From the NCBI GenBank assembly GCA_001486445.1, contig LN908986.1, forward strand, positions 195,498 to 259,497: a DNA stretch of 64,000 nt, written 5' to 3'. The DNA comes from Hugonella massiliensis. Its GTDB lineage: Bacteria; Actinomycetota; Coriobacteriia; Coriobacteriales; Eggerthellaceae. The notes under the pieces are model-generated. The model was not told the DNA's origin and ran no database searches. It worked only from the letters and a program-made list of their open reading frames with translations. Below, in pieces: positions 51,221 through 64,000 of the stretch; the first letter of the stretch is position 1; every line of letters starts with the position of its first letter. A program made the position numbers and the translations under genes.

Positions 51221-51260
51221 GAAAAAGAAACGACCTCCTGCCGGACAGCAGGAGGTCGTT
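51221..51260 (-). terminator. Attenuator hairpin upstream of rplJ
   Basis: A perfect 13-bp stem (AACGACCTCCTGC / GCAGGAGGTCGTT) with a 6-nt loop, followed on the minus strand by TTTCTTTTTC. It lies 58 nt before the rplJ start, between the L10 leader and the gene. It should attenuate transcription depending on L10-L12 supply. Confidence 0.8.
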
Positions 51261-51280
51261 CAAAGCTCAAAGCGTTATCT

Positions 51281-51350
51281 GAACCACCTCGGCAGGCCGC
51301 TTGCGCGATTAAACCCGAACGGGTGCCGGCTGTCTTTGGCAGCGGAACTA
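51281..51350 (-). ncRNA. L10 (rplJ) leader RNA
   Basis: On the minus strand the mRNA contains CCGCTGCCAAAGACAGCCGG and, further on, GCCTGCCGAGGTGG. These match the conserved CTGCC.AAGACAGC and CCTGCCGAGG blocks of bacterial L10 leaders, which bind L10-L12. An interior stem (CACCCGTTCGGGT) separates them. Boundaries are approximate. Confidence 0.8.
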
Positions 51351-51384
51351 TTCCACTAACAGGCTGCATTTCTGCAGCCCTGAT

Positions 51385-51413
51385 AGTATGCCAAAGGACA
51401 CGGCCGCTTGCAA
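51385..51413 (-). promoter_or_regulatory. Predicted rplJ promoter
   Basis: On the minus strand TTGCAA (51413-51408), a 17-bp spacer and CATACT (51390-51385) are followed by the L10 leader about 30 nt further on. Confidence 0.6.
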
Positions 51414-51475
51414 GGCGCATGCAACCTGCGCACCGATTCGTCACAGCTTCATCACGGCGCCGGAAAAGAAGCTCC

Positions 51476-53545
51476 CTAGGCGGCTCCACCCGCATTCGTC
51501 GCAGCGGACGCATCGCCCGAAGACGCGGCCGACGACGAGGCCTGGACATCGGACGCCTGAGAGCCGCCGCCCGTCGACGTCGCACCCGCGCCCCCCGCGG
51601 TCGCGGTACCGCCCGCCTGCGACGCGGCCGACTCGATCGATTGCGCCGTGCAGGTTGGGTCGCCGTCGATATAGGTGAAGGCGATACGGTCGCCCACCCC
51701 GTAGCGCGCCACCTCGATCAAGCCCGGCAGGGGGAAGTCGTAGATCCTGCTGTCGCCGTCGAGCGTGAGGTACACGTGCGTGTTGCCGTCGACAACCGCC
51801 TGCAGGACCGTACGGATCTGCCCGTCAGCCGTACCCTGAGCCGACGAATCGACCGCGCTCACCGCCCCGTTGGTCGCCAGCAGGGCCTTGTAGGATTTTT
51901 GGCAATCGGCCACCGTGTCGCCGATAGCGACGTTCTGGTAGCGCTGGATGTCGATCATGGCGAATTTCTTGGCAAGGCCCGCATCATCCTTAAGCGCCAT
52001 GAAATAGGTGGGCTGGCCGTTGATGTTGAGCAGAAGCGGGAAGCTCGCGTGGTAGCCCAAGTTCTGCACCTGGCCCTCGGCGCTCTTCATAGCCGATTCC
52101 TCGGTGGCCCCGGCTACGCTGTAGTAGTGGGTTTCGGCCGTGCGCTGGTTCACCAGCACGAAGCCCACGATCGCGTTGTCGGCCGTGGCGCTCGTCACGC
52201 CTGAATACAGCCAGACATCGTCGTCCTTGGCGATGTAGTTGTAGCCGGCGTTGCCGTCGGTGCCGGGCGTCGTCTGCACCACGCCGCTCTGACCGAGCCA
52301 GCTGTTGAGCCAGCCGCCCTTCAGGCTGCCGTACCAGTTGTACTGCTGCACCACCAAGTCGCTCGGATAGGCCCTATCGACCCACTGGGGCACGTCGCCG
52401 ATCGCGTAGTCCTGCGTCTCGCCGGTGCTCGCGTTTACCAGCACGACCCTCGAAATGGTCTCGCCGCCGAAAAGGCCGATCGTACGGTCCTGCACGGGGC
52501 AGATCCACCAGGGCGTGCCGTCTTCATCGATTTCGAAGCTCTTCTCCTCGAACATGTAGAAGGGGTACTTCAACTGCACGTAGCGGTCGATGTTACGCTC
52601 GAGCGGCTCGGAATCGACGTAGTAGATCGGCTGGTCGAGGCGGACGACCTGGGTATCCTGACTGGCCATGTCGACGAGCACGTAGGCGGGCACGCCCGAA
52701 TCCTTGTTGTAGAACCACTTGAAGAGGTCGGCGTACTCGAGTGGGCTCACGCGCACCGGCCGGCCCTGGTAGTTGATCTGCGAATAGATGTTGGAGATCT
52801 CGAACTGGCTCACGTATTCGGGGATTTCACCAAGCGTGCGGTTGCCCAGCAGCACCGACGATTCCTTGTCGATGACGGGAATCGAGTTGTAATCGACTTC
52901 CTGGATATCGGTCGCGAAATCGCTGTCCTGCACGTTGAGCAGTGACGAGTATTTTTCCGCGTTGCCCGGCCAGATGGAATACGAGGCCACGGCGCCCACG
53001 ACGCCCACGATCGCGACGGCCACAGGAACCCAGGACAGGTACTTGAAGCGGACGGCCTTCTTCTCGCTGCGCTCGCGCTTGCCGTCGCCGGTGGCGTAGG
53101 AGCGGCTGATCGTGCGGAAGGTGATGAAGGCGGGGAGAATCACGAAGATCGCAAGAAAGACCCACAGGTCAGCCGAATGGATGTTGATGGGCGGATGGAA
53201 CCACCAGTAGGCAATTGCGATGATCGCCACGAGCACCGCAATGAGGACGACGAGCGTCTTGCGCGGCAGAGGGGGCACTTCGAAATCGAAGGAGCCGTCG
53301 TCGTGGGAGCCGCCCTCGGACCCGTGGCCCCCGAAGCCCCCGAATCCCCCGAATCCCGCAAAGGGGTTGCCGCCCCCAAAGGGGTTGCCGCCACCGGCAC
53401 CCTTTCCCGCATCGAAGGGGACGCGCTGCCCGTGGGAGCGCTTCTTGCTCCCTTCCGAGCTCGTATGATCCGCAGAACCCGCATCCGCTGACGAGGGGTC
53501 GAACCCCACCATCTTGAAGTAATCTTCCATCTGTTTCTTGTCCAC
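51476..53545 (-). CDS. Large membrane protein with an extracytoplasmic domain, function unknown
   Basis: A 689-residue protein. Residues 1-85 are cytoplasmic and glycine/phenylalanine-rich (GGGNPFGGGNPFAGFGGFGG repeats). Three hydrophobic segments follow (VLIAVLVAIIAIAYWW near 97, DLWVFLAIFVILPAFITF near 127, YLSWVPVAVAIVGVVGAVA near 170), then a beta-rich extracytoplasmic region of about 430 residues with YYYS-type tyrosine motifs (QINYQGRPVRVSPLEYADLF, WWICPVQDRTIGLFGGE). The C-terminal 60 residues are serine/alanine/glycine-rich. I do not recognise the family. It is plausibly a surface or assembly protein. It is bounded by rplJ on one side and acnA on the other and is not obviously in an operon. 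Confidence 0.7.
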   Translation of the reverse strand: MDKKQMEDYFKMVGFDPSSADAGSADHTSSEGSKKRSHGQRVPFDAGKGAGGGNPFGGGNPFAGFGGFGGFGGHGSEGGSHDDGSFDFEVPPLPRKTLVVLIAVLVAIIAIAYWWFHPPINIHSADLWVFLAIFVILPAFITFRTISRSYATGDGKRERSEKKAVRFKYLSWVPVAVAIVGVVGAVASYSIWPGNAEKYSSLLNVQDSDFATDIQEVDYNSIPVIDKESSVLLGNRTLGEIPEYVSQFEISNIYSQINYQGRPVRVSPLEYADLFKWFYNKDSGVPAYVLVDMASQDTQVVRLDQPIYYVDSEPLERNIDRYVQLKYPFYMFEEKSFEIDEDGTPWWICPVQDRTIGLFGGETISRVVLVNASTGETQDYAIGDVPQWVDRAYPSDLVVQQYNWYGSLKGGWLNSWLGQSGVVQTTPGTDGNAGYNYIAKDDDVWLYSGVTSATADNAIVGFVLVNQRTAETHYYSVAGATEESAMKSAEGQVQNLGYHASFPLLLNINGQPTYFMALKDDAGLAKKFAMIDIQRYQNVAIGDTVADCQKSYKALLATNGAVSAVDSSAQGTADGQIRTVLQAVVDGNTHVYLTLDGDSRIYDFPLPGLIEVARYGVGDRIAFTYIDGDPTCTAQSIESAASQAGGTATAGGAGATSTGGGSQASDVQASSSAASSGDASAATNAGGAA

Positions 53546-53603
53546 AGCGTATCCCCCTTCAGGCTGCGCTCTTCGTGGTCGATTTTCGGCACAGTATACA
53601 GGA

Positions 53604-53634
53604 AACGGGCACCGCCCCTTCGGCAGCGCCCGTT
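53604..53634 (-). terminator. Hairpin after acnA
   Basis: On the minus strand AACGGGC...GCCCGTT pairs with a nested GCCGAAGGGGCGG loop, and only a weak T-tract (TTTCCTG) follows. It lies 47 nt past the acnA stop and is plausibly its terminator. Confidence 0.45.
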
Positions 53635-53680
53635 CGTTACGTTCCCATTGACCTCGCCCGAGACGGCGTTGTTCTCCGCC

Positions 53681-56326
53681 CTAGCCCGCAAGGTTACGCA
53701 GCACGTACTGCAGGATGCCCCCGTTGGCGTAGTAGGCGCCTTCGGTGGGCGTGTCGATGCGCACCAGGCAGGTGAAGCCCACGGTCGATCCGTCGCCGCG
53801 CACCGCATGCGCGCGGACGTGCGCCGGCTGCGGTAGGCCGCCAGAAAAGTCGATCGGCTCGATCGAGTAGGTCTCGGTGCCATCGAGTCCCAAGGTCGCC
53901 GCGCTGTCGCCCTCTTCGAATTGCAGGGGCAGGATGCCCATGCCGATGAGGTTGCTGCGATGGATGCGCTCGAAGCTTTCGGCGAAGACGGCCCGCACGC
54001 CCAGCAACATGGGGCCTTTGGCCGCCCAGTCGCGTGAAGAACCGCTCCCGTACATCTTGCCCGCAAGCACCACGAGCGGCACGCCGGCGGCACGGTAGTC
54101 TTCGGACGCGTCGAAGATGAGCTTGATGTTCCCGTCGAGCAAGTCGCGCGTCCAGCCGCCCTTCTTGCCATCCGCCAGGGCATTCGAAAGCTTGACGTTG
54201 GCGAACGTGCCGCGCGCCATGACCTCGTGGTTGCCGCGACGGCTGCCGTAAGTGTTGAACTCGGCATCGGCCACGCCGCCCTCGCGCAGGTAGCGCGCCG
54301 CCGCCGAATCGGGAGCGATCGCGCCGGCCGGCGAAATGTGGTCGGTCGTGATGAAGTCGCCGAGCGCAACCAAAGCGCGCGCACCCTCGATCGGCGCCGG
54401 GGCTGCCACTTCCTTGGTCATCCCGTCGAAGTAGGTGGCACGGCGCACGTAGGTAGACGAGGCATCCCAATCGAAGACATCGCTTGCCGGGCGATCGAGG
54501 GCATCCCACGCCGCATCGCCCTCGAAGAGGCCCTTTCCGCCCTCTTCGAAGAGGGCGCGGTCGACCACCTGTGCCTGCAGGGCAGCCACGTCGGCGTTGG
54601 TCGGCCAAATGTCGCGCAGGTAGACCGGCTGTCCCTGGGCGTCGGCCCCCAGCGGCTCGGTTTCGAAATCGAAGTCCATCGTTCCGGCAAGGGCGTAGGC
54701 GATTACGCCGGCGGGAGCGCTCAGATAGTTCTGGGCGACGTCGGGCGAGATGCGGCCTTCGAAGTTACGGTTGCCCGAAAGGACGCTGGCGAGCTCGATC
54801 TCGTCGGCGACCTCGTGCAGCTGGGGCAGCACCGGACCCGAGTTGCCGATGCAGCTCATGCATCCGAACCCGCAGGTATAGAAACCGAGTTTCTGCAGGC
54901 CATCGATGAGGCCCGCACGCTCGAGCAAGAGCTCGGTCGCCTTGCTGCCCGGTGCCAGAATGGTCTTCACCCAAGGCTTGGGAGCAAGCCCGCGTTCGGC
55001 CGCGTTGCGGGCGAGCAGGCCGCAGGCGAGCATCATGGCCGGGTCGGTCGCTGTCGTGCAGCTCGTCACCGCGGCAATCGCGATCGCGCCCGACGCAAGC
55101 TCGTAGGACGCCCCGTCGATGGTAACCGTGGCGCGTTCACCACCGACGCCGCGATCGGCGCAAATCCCCTCGAAAGCCCGCTTGGCTCCCGCGCAGGAAA
55201 TGCGGTCGTGGGGGCGGCTCGGGCCGGCGATGCTGCGCTCCACCGTGCCCAAATCGAGATGAAGCACCTTGGCGTAGGTGCGCGGCGACCCGTCGTTCCA
55301 CAGGCCCTGGGCCTTCGCGTAGGCTTCCACCAGCGCGATGCGCTCCTCGCTGCGGCCCGTGAGGCGCAGATAGTCGATCGTCTGCTCGTCAACGGGAAAC
55401 AAGGTGCAGGTGCTGCCGTATTCGGGCGTCATGTTGGAAATACAGGCGCGCTGGGTAGCCGTGAGGTTGCCCACGCCTTCCCCGAAGCATTCGACGAAGC
55501 AGCCGACAACTCCCTCTTCGCGCAGCATCTGGGCGAAGCGCAGCGACACATCCATAGCCGCAACGCCTTCGGGCAGCTTGCCGGTGAGCTCGACGCCGAT
55601 CACGCGCGGCACGAGCTGGGTGATCGGCTGGCCCAGAGCCGCCGCTTCGGCTTCGATGCCGCCCACACCCCAGCCGAGCACGCCGATGCCGTTGGCGGTA
55701 GGGGTATGACTGTCGGTGCCCACCAGGGTGTCGAAATAGGCCGTGGTACCCTCGTCGGTTTCGGCCGTCATGACCACCTGGGCGAAGCGCTCGATGTTGA
55801 GCTGGTGGCAAATGCCCTGTCCGGGCGGCACGATGCTCACGTTCTGGAAGGAATGCTGGGCCCACTTCAGGAAATCATAGCGCTCGCGATTGCGGTGGAA
55901 TTCGGTCGCCATGTTGTCGGCGAGGGCCGCCGCGCACCCGTATTCATCGGCAATGACCGAATGGTCGATCACAAGGTTGCAGGGCACCTGGGGATTGATC
56001 GTGCGCGGGTCGCCGCCAAGCGCCTTGCAGGCTTCGCGCATAACGGCGAAATCAACGAAGACGGGCACGCCGGTGAAATCCTGGAAGAGCACGCGCGCTG
56101 GAGAAAAGGCCACTTCCCCGCCGGCCTCGCCGGCAAGCCCCGCTTCGAGAAGGCGATCGGCCAGCGTGCGCGCCTGCGCCGGGTCGGGCACGTTGCGCAG
56201 GATGTTTTCGAGCAGGACCGTAAGGGAATACGGCAGTTTTTCAGCCCCGGGCAAGGCGCGCACCGGATAGTAGCGATAGGTCGATCCGCCCACTTCGAGC
56301 GTTGCTAGATTCTTAGTACCAGCCAT
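53681..56326 (-). CDS. acnA: Aconitate hydratase
   Basis: An 881-residue aconitase. It has the N-terminal swivel-free order of AcnA-type enzymes, with SHTPTANGIGVLGWGVGGIEAEA, the Fe-S ligand regions AVTSCTTATDPAM and FGCMSCIGNSGP, and the C-terminal GDFITTDHISPAG, KMYGSGSSRDWAAKGP and FERIHRSNLIGMGILPLQF. It interconverts citrate and isocitrate, providing isocitrate for Icd about 0.9 kb upstream on the same strand. Length is normal for AcnA (about 890). The intervening 94 bp to the HEAT-like gene shows no strong feature. Confidence 0.97.
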   Translation of the reverse strand: MAGTKNLATLEVGGSTYRYYPVRALPGAEKLPYSLTVLLENILRNVPDPAQARTLADRLLEAGLAGEAGGEVAFSPARVLFQDFTGVPVFVDFAVMREACKALGGDPRTINPQVPCNLVIDHSVIADEYGCAAALADNMATEFHRNRERYDFLKWAQHSFQNVSIVPPGQGICHQLNIERFAQVVMTAETDEGTTAYFDTLVGTDSHTPTANGIGVLGWGVGGIEAEAAALGQPITQLVPRVIGVELTGKLPEGVAAMDVSLRFAQMLREEGVVGCFVECFGEGVGNLTATQRACISNMTPEYGSTCTLFPVDEQTIDYLRLTGRSEERIALVEAYAKAQGLWNDGSPRTYAKVLHLDLGTVERSIAGPSRPHDRISCAGAKRAFEGICADRGVGGERATVTIDGASYELASGAIAIAAVTSCTTATDPAMMLACGLLARNAAERGLAPKPWVKTILAPGSKATELLLERAGLIDGLQKLGFYTCGFGCMSCIGNSGPVLPQLHEVADEIELASVLSGNRNFEGRISPDVAQNYLSAPAGVIAYALAGTMDFDFETEPLGADAQGQPVYLRDIWPTNADVAALQAQVVDRALFEEGGKGLFEGDAAWDALDRPASDVFDWDASSTYVRRATYFDGMTKEVAAPAPIEGARALVALGDFITTDHISPAGAIAPDSAAARYLREGGVADAEFNTYGSRRGNHEVMARGTFANVKLSNALADGKKGGWTRDLLDGNIKLIFDASEDYRAAGVPLVVLAGKMYGSGSSRDWAAKGPMLLGVRAVFAESFERIHRSNLIGMGILPLQFEEGDSAATLGLDGTETYSIEPIDFSGGLPQPAHVRAHAVRGDGSTVGFTCLVRIDTPTEGAYYANGGILQYVLRNLAG

Positions 56327-56419
56327 TCGGCTGCCCCTCTCGACGGTACACAGGGGCCGCGGAAACCGACCGCTCGAGCCGGCGCCGCGGCCACGCTGCG
56401 CACATGATGTACCTACTGA

Positions 56420-57061
56420 TTAGTTGGAAAGGTTTTCGATAATCTGACTGGCACGCGCCTTTAAGGCGCCCTTGCCGTTCTTGGCATCGAAGGCCATGCG
56501 CTCTTTGAGCTCCTGCTTCACCTGATCGGAAAGCTTGCCCTCAGAAAAACCGATGACCGCATTGAGCATCTCTTGGAAGCCCAAGTCGCCGTGATAGCAC
56601 TGGATGCCCTCGTCGATGAGAGGCCAGGTCTTTTCGGACCGGTTTTCCGTCGTGGCACCCAGCCGGCAAAGGAAGCGCATAGCCGAAAGGCGCACCATAC
56701 TGTTCGACTCGTCGAACAGGGAGGCTTCAGCCCCCGGAATGGCCTTGTCGCATGCCCGTGAATCGACGGCCACGATTTCGGTAAGGGCGTCGAGGCATTC
56801 CCAGCGCGTTTGCGCCTCAGGGCGATTGAGGGCGTCGACCAAATCGTCGGCATAGGGCACGAGCACTTCGGGCTTCTGCTTGGCAACGCCGCCGATCACG
56901 TGCGCTGCCGTCTGACGGGCGCGGCGGGACGAACCCTGCAGTTCGCCGATGATCTTCTGCCGCAGGCCGTCTTTGATAATCACCGATTTGACGAGCTTTT
57001 CCATCGTCTCGTTATCTGTCACGAGCACCAATCCTTCACTCAAACTCTCTGCGAAGCGCAT
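56420..57061 (-). CDS. HEAT-like alpha-helical repeat protein
   Basis: A 213-residue all-helical protein. Repeating paired helices appear as ARQTAAHVIGGVAKQKPEVLVPYADDLVDALNR, RWECLDALTEIVAVDSRACDKAIPGAEASLFDE and VRLSAMRFLCRLG, typical HEAT/ARM repeats. Similar proteins act as partner-binding scaffolds. The start is uncertain: the ATG at 57061 has no clear ribosome site, and a TTG lies at 57073. It lies between acnA and icd, so it may be part of the same set. Function unknown. Confidence 0.6.
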   Translation of the reverse strand: MRFAESLSEGLVLVTDNETMEKLVKSVIIKDGLRQKIIGELQGSSRRARQTAAHVIGGVAKQKPEVLVPYADDLVDALNRPEAQTRWECLDALTEIVAVDSRACDKAIPGAEASLFDESNSMVRLSAMRFLCRLGATTENRSEKTWPLIDEGIQCYHGDLGFQEMLNAVIGFSEGKLSDQVKQELKERMAFDAKNGKGALKARASQIIENLSN

Positions 57062-57144
57062 CCAATGGTCCAATGAAAGTATACTTCATCCAACTAAAGC
57101 AAGCCCCTGAACAGCCCCAAGAGCGCGAATTGCGCACATGAGCG

Positions 57145-57186
57145 GAAAGCCCGCCCGCCCCCAAAGGGTCGCGGGCGGGCTTCTTT
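57145..57186. terminator. Bidirectional terminator between icd and the HEAT-like gene
   Basis: GCCCGCCCGC (57149-57158) and GCGGGCGGGC (57171-57180) form a strong stem. T-rich ends are present on both strands (CTTCTTTG on plus; CTTTCC on minus). It lies right after the icd stop. Confidence 0.7.
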
Positions 57187-57187
57187 G

Positions 57188-58390
57188 TTAGGCGAGACGA
57201 CGGGCGATCGCTGCAATGAAGTCCTCGGTGTTGAGCTGACGCGGATGTTCAAACGTCGTGATCCGGGCAAGGTCTCCAGTCATCTCACCCGCTTCGATCG
57301 TATCGATCGTCGCCTTTTCGAGCCGGTCGGCAAAGGACACCAGGTCGGGCAGGTCGTCGAGCTGGCCGCGCTTGCGGAAGGCTCCTGACCAGGCGAAGAT
57401 CGTCGCCACCGGGTTGGTGGAGGTCTCCTCGCCCTTCAGATATTTGTAGTAGTGGCGCTGCACGGTGCCGTGAGCGGCCTCGTATTCCCAGTACCCATGG
57501 GGAGAAACGAGGACCGAAGTCATCATGGCGAGCGACCCGAACGCCGTGGACACCATGTCGCTCATCACGTCGCCGTCGTAGTTCTTGCAGGCCCAAATGA
57601 AACCGCCCTCGCTGCGCACCACGCGGGCCACGGCATCATCAATAAGCGTATAAAAGTACTCGATACCCGCCTCTTCGAAACGCGTCCGATACTCGGCTTC
57701 ATAGAGGTCGGCAAAAATGTCTTTGAACCGATGGTCATAGGTTTTGGAAATGGTGTCCTTGGTGGCAAACCAAAGGTCCTGTTTGGTTTCGAGCGCATAG
57801 TTAAAGCAAGCTCGCGCAAAGCCCTCGATCGAGGCATCGATGTTGTGCATACCCTCGACGATACCCGCACCGTCGAACTCATGCACGGTAACGCGCTGTT
57901 CGTCGCCCCCGTCGGCAGGCGTGTACACGAGCTCAACCTTGCCGGGACCCGGAACCTTCATCTCGACATCGCGATAAAGATCGCCATAGGCATGACGTGC
58001 GATGGTAATCGGGGCCTTCCAGGTAGGGATATAGGGCTCAATTCCCTTGACGATAATGGGGGCGCGAAAGACCGTGCCATCGAGAAGAGCGCGAATGGTG
58101 CCGTTGGGGCTCTTCCAAATCTCGTCGAGATGGTATTCCTCTTTGCGAGCGGCATTGGGCGTGATAGTGGCGCACTTCACCGCAACCCCGTACTTCTTGG
58201 TGGCCATCGATGCGTCGATCGTCACCTGGTCGCGGGTTTCATTGCGATGTTCCAGCCCCAGATCGAAGTAGGCGGTCTTCAAGTCGACAAAAGGCTCGAT
58301 AAGCTCATCTTTAATCAGTTTCCAGAGCACGCGCGTCATTTCGTCGCCGTCCATCTCGACCAACGGCGTCTTCATTGCGATTTTTCCCAT
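57188..58390 (-). CDS. icd: Isocitrate dehydrogenase (NADP, eukaryotic-type II)
   Basis: A 400-residue NADP-isocitrate dehydrogenase of the IDH1/IDH2-like class. Motifs include the N-terminal [34 protein letters not shown], the isocitrate/metal site [22 protein letters not shown] and [29 protein letters not shown]. It makes 2-oxoglutarate and NADPH. Start 58390 has AGGAG upstream. Codon use here is visibly more A/T-rich than in neighbouring genes, so transfer from another lineage is possible, but this was not measured. With AcnA it supports 2-oxoglutarate synthesis in an otherwise incomplete cycle. Confidence 0.96.
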   Translation of the reverse strand: MGKIAMKTPLVEMDGDEMTRVLWKLIKDELIEPFVDLKTAYFDLGLEHRNETRDQVTIDASMATKKYGVAVKCATITPNAARKEEYHLDEIWKSPNGTIRALLDGTVFRAPIIVKGIEPYIPTWKAPITIARHAYGDLYRDVEMKVPGPGKVELVYTPADGGDEQRVTVHEFDGAGIVEGMHNIDASIEGFARACFNYALETKQDLWFATKDTISKTYDHRFKDIFADLYEAEYRTRFEEAGIEYFYTLIDDAVARVVRSEGGFIWACKNYDGDVMSDMVSTAFGSLAMMTSVLVSPHGYWEYEAAHGTVQRHYYKYLKGEETSTNPVATIFAWSGAFRKRGQLDDLPDLVSFADRLEKATIDTIEAGEMTGDLARITTFEHPRQLNTEDFIAAIARRLA

Positions 58391-58607
58391 AGTCTCTCCT
58401 GTTCGCAGGCTCACGTCCGCACTGATTGATCTCAGTTCTTCAGTAGTGTACCCCAGCTCGAAGGCGAGACGAGGTCAACGGTGTTTCGGGAAATTTAAAA
58501 CCAAGTGGAAAGATGCACGAGATACGCGGATTGGGAAAACCCCTCCATATACGGAAAGGGGGCCGCCCCCTCGGGCGGCCCCCGCGCAAAGAAAAAGCGC
58601 CCTCCGC

Positions 58608-58722
58608 GAGCGCGACGCCCTATCCTCCCACGGGCTTCCCCCGCAGTACTTTCGGCGATGCGGGGCTTAACTGCCGGGTTCGGAATGGGTCCGGGTGATC
58701 CCCCGCTCCATGGTCGCGCTCG
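58608..58722 (-). rRNA. rrf: 5S ribosomal RNA
   Basis: The minus-strand sequence contains GGATCACCCGGACCCATTCC and GAACCCGGCAGTTAAGC, the conserved 5S core, with terminal stem GCGCGACC/GGCGTCGCGC. It is the last RNA of the operon. A strong GGGGCCGCCC hairpin lies downstream at 58559-58584 but has a weak T-run. Ends are approximate. Confidence 0.9.
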
Positions 58723-58854
58723 CGGGGGGCGCTCCCCCGCGAGGTCCTGGTTAGGATCTCTCTAGGTTTTCCAAGGCGGCTTCGGGCCGACCCTGGGGGT
58801 TGCATGGCGCTCACGGAAACCTCACGGACCGTCAGATACGGGTGCGAATTGAGA

Positions 58855-63728
<4,874 letters not shown>

Positions 63729-63937
63729 GCGCGGCCCCCGAGGGGGCCGACAGTCTCTCTTCCAACGGATCTGTGAGATCTCTGTTTCGTTTTCCGTCTT
63801 CCCGCGGCCTCGTTGGAGGCTGCCGCGGAACGACGGGGTTCGTCTAGCTTGAATTCTCTCGTTCGCAGTATCCGGTTCTCAAGGTCCTCCCGCGCCCCCG
63901 CTGGGGGGGCGGGCGCCGCTTCAAGCGGCAAGAAGAT

Positions 63938-63966
63938 ATAATACGCGGCCGCCCCCCTCGGGGCAA
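63938..63966 (-). promoter_or_regulatory. Predicted rRNA operon promoter
   Basis: On the minus strand TTGCCC (63966-63961), a 17-bp spacer and TATTAT (63943-63938) lie about 210 bp upstream of the 16S gene. The 63729-63937 leader carries GAGAACCGGATACTGCG and a GCCGCTT/AAGCGGC hairpin, as expected for a processed rRNA leader. Confidence 0.6.
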
Positions 63967-64000
63967 GCGCGGGGGCCCTTCTCCACGGTTCGCACACAAC

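Overview
High-GC window from a strict or facultative anaerobe of the Actinobacteria, most probably a Coriobacteriia/Eggerthellaceae member near Slackia or Eggerthella. This rests on the rRNA sequence style, a membrane-anchored selenocysteine formate dehydrogenase, anaerobic ribonucleotide reductase, several 2-hydroxyacyl-CoA dehydratase-type proteins and a T-box-controlled trp operon. Genus is inference; the 16S gene at the right end would settle it.

Layout. 1-4.4 kb: fdnGHI (minus), with an in-frame UGA for selenocysteine and a SECIS hairpin in fdnG. 4.4-8.4 kb: an intergenic array of a 26-bp repeat, then a metallo-beta-lactamase-fold protein, an esterase and an IS1634-type transposase whose catalytic aspartates are lost. 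8.4-13.7 kb: a divergent GH3 protein and the copper pair copA-csoR with its operator. 13.8-17.3 kb: an HTH protein overlapping a membrane Ser/Thr kinase, a DUF4190/DUF4352-type protein and an orphan ABC ATPase. 17.3-20.2 kb: lutABC. 20.5-26.4 kb: trpEGDC...BA behind a T-box leader. 26.7-35.8 kb: HAD phosphatases, a CDF transporter, a TPR protein, a pRiA4b ORF-3-like protein, a TatD nuclease and a flippase.

36.0-43.7 kb: two divergent dehydratase/activase units. The minus-strand unit combines a double-cubane-type dehydratase protein, two DUF3343 proteins, YedF, a cysteine desulfurase-like enzyme and an activase. This links radical/low-potential Fe-S chemistry to sulfur or selenium delivery and fits the selenoprotein FdnG nearby. 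The plus-strand unit has a dehydratase subunit and a second subunit fused to its activase. 44.4-47.6 kb: nrdDG with tandem NrdR boxes. 47.7-49.9 kb: a frameshifted PAS-GAF-GGDEF gene and a decayed XRE regulator. 50.1-51.4 kb: rplJL with an L10 leader. 51.5-58.4 kb: a large membrane protein, acnA, a HEAT-like protein and icd. 58.6-64 kb: one rRNA operon (16S-23S-5S, minus strand) with no spacer tRNA.

Assembly quality matters here. Positions 22499-22838 are not genomic: they begin with a full Illumina TruSeq index adapter plus poly-A and end with a degraded Nextera-like mosaic end. Most of trpC, and trpF if present, are lost at this join. Single-base frameshifts also break the flippase, the activase, the GGDEF protein and the XRE gene; several could be sequencing errors.
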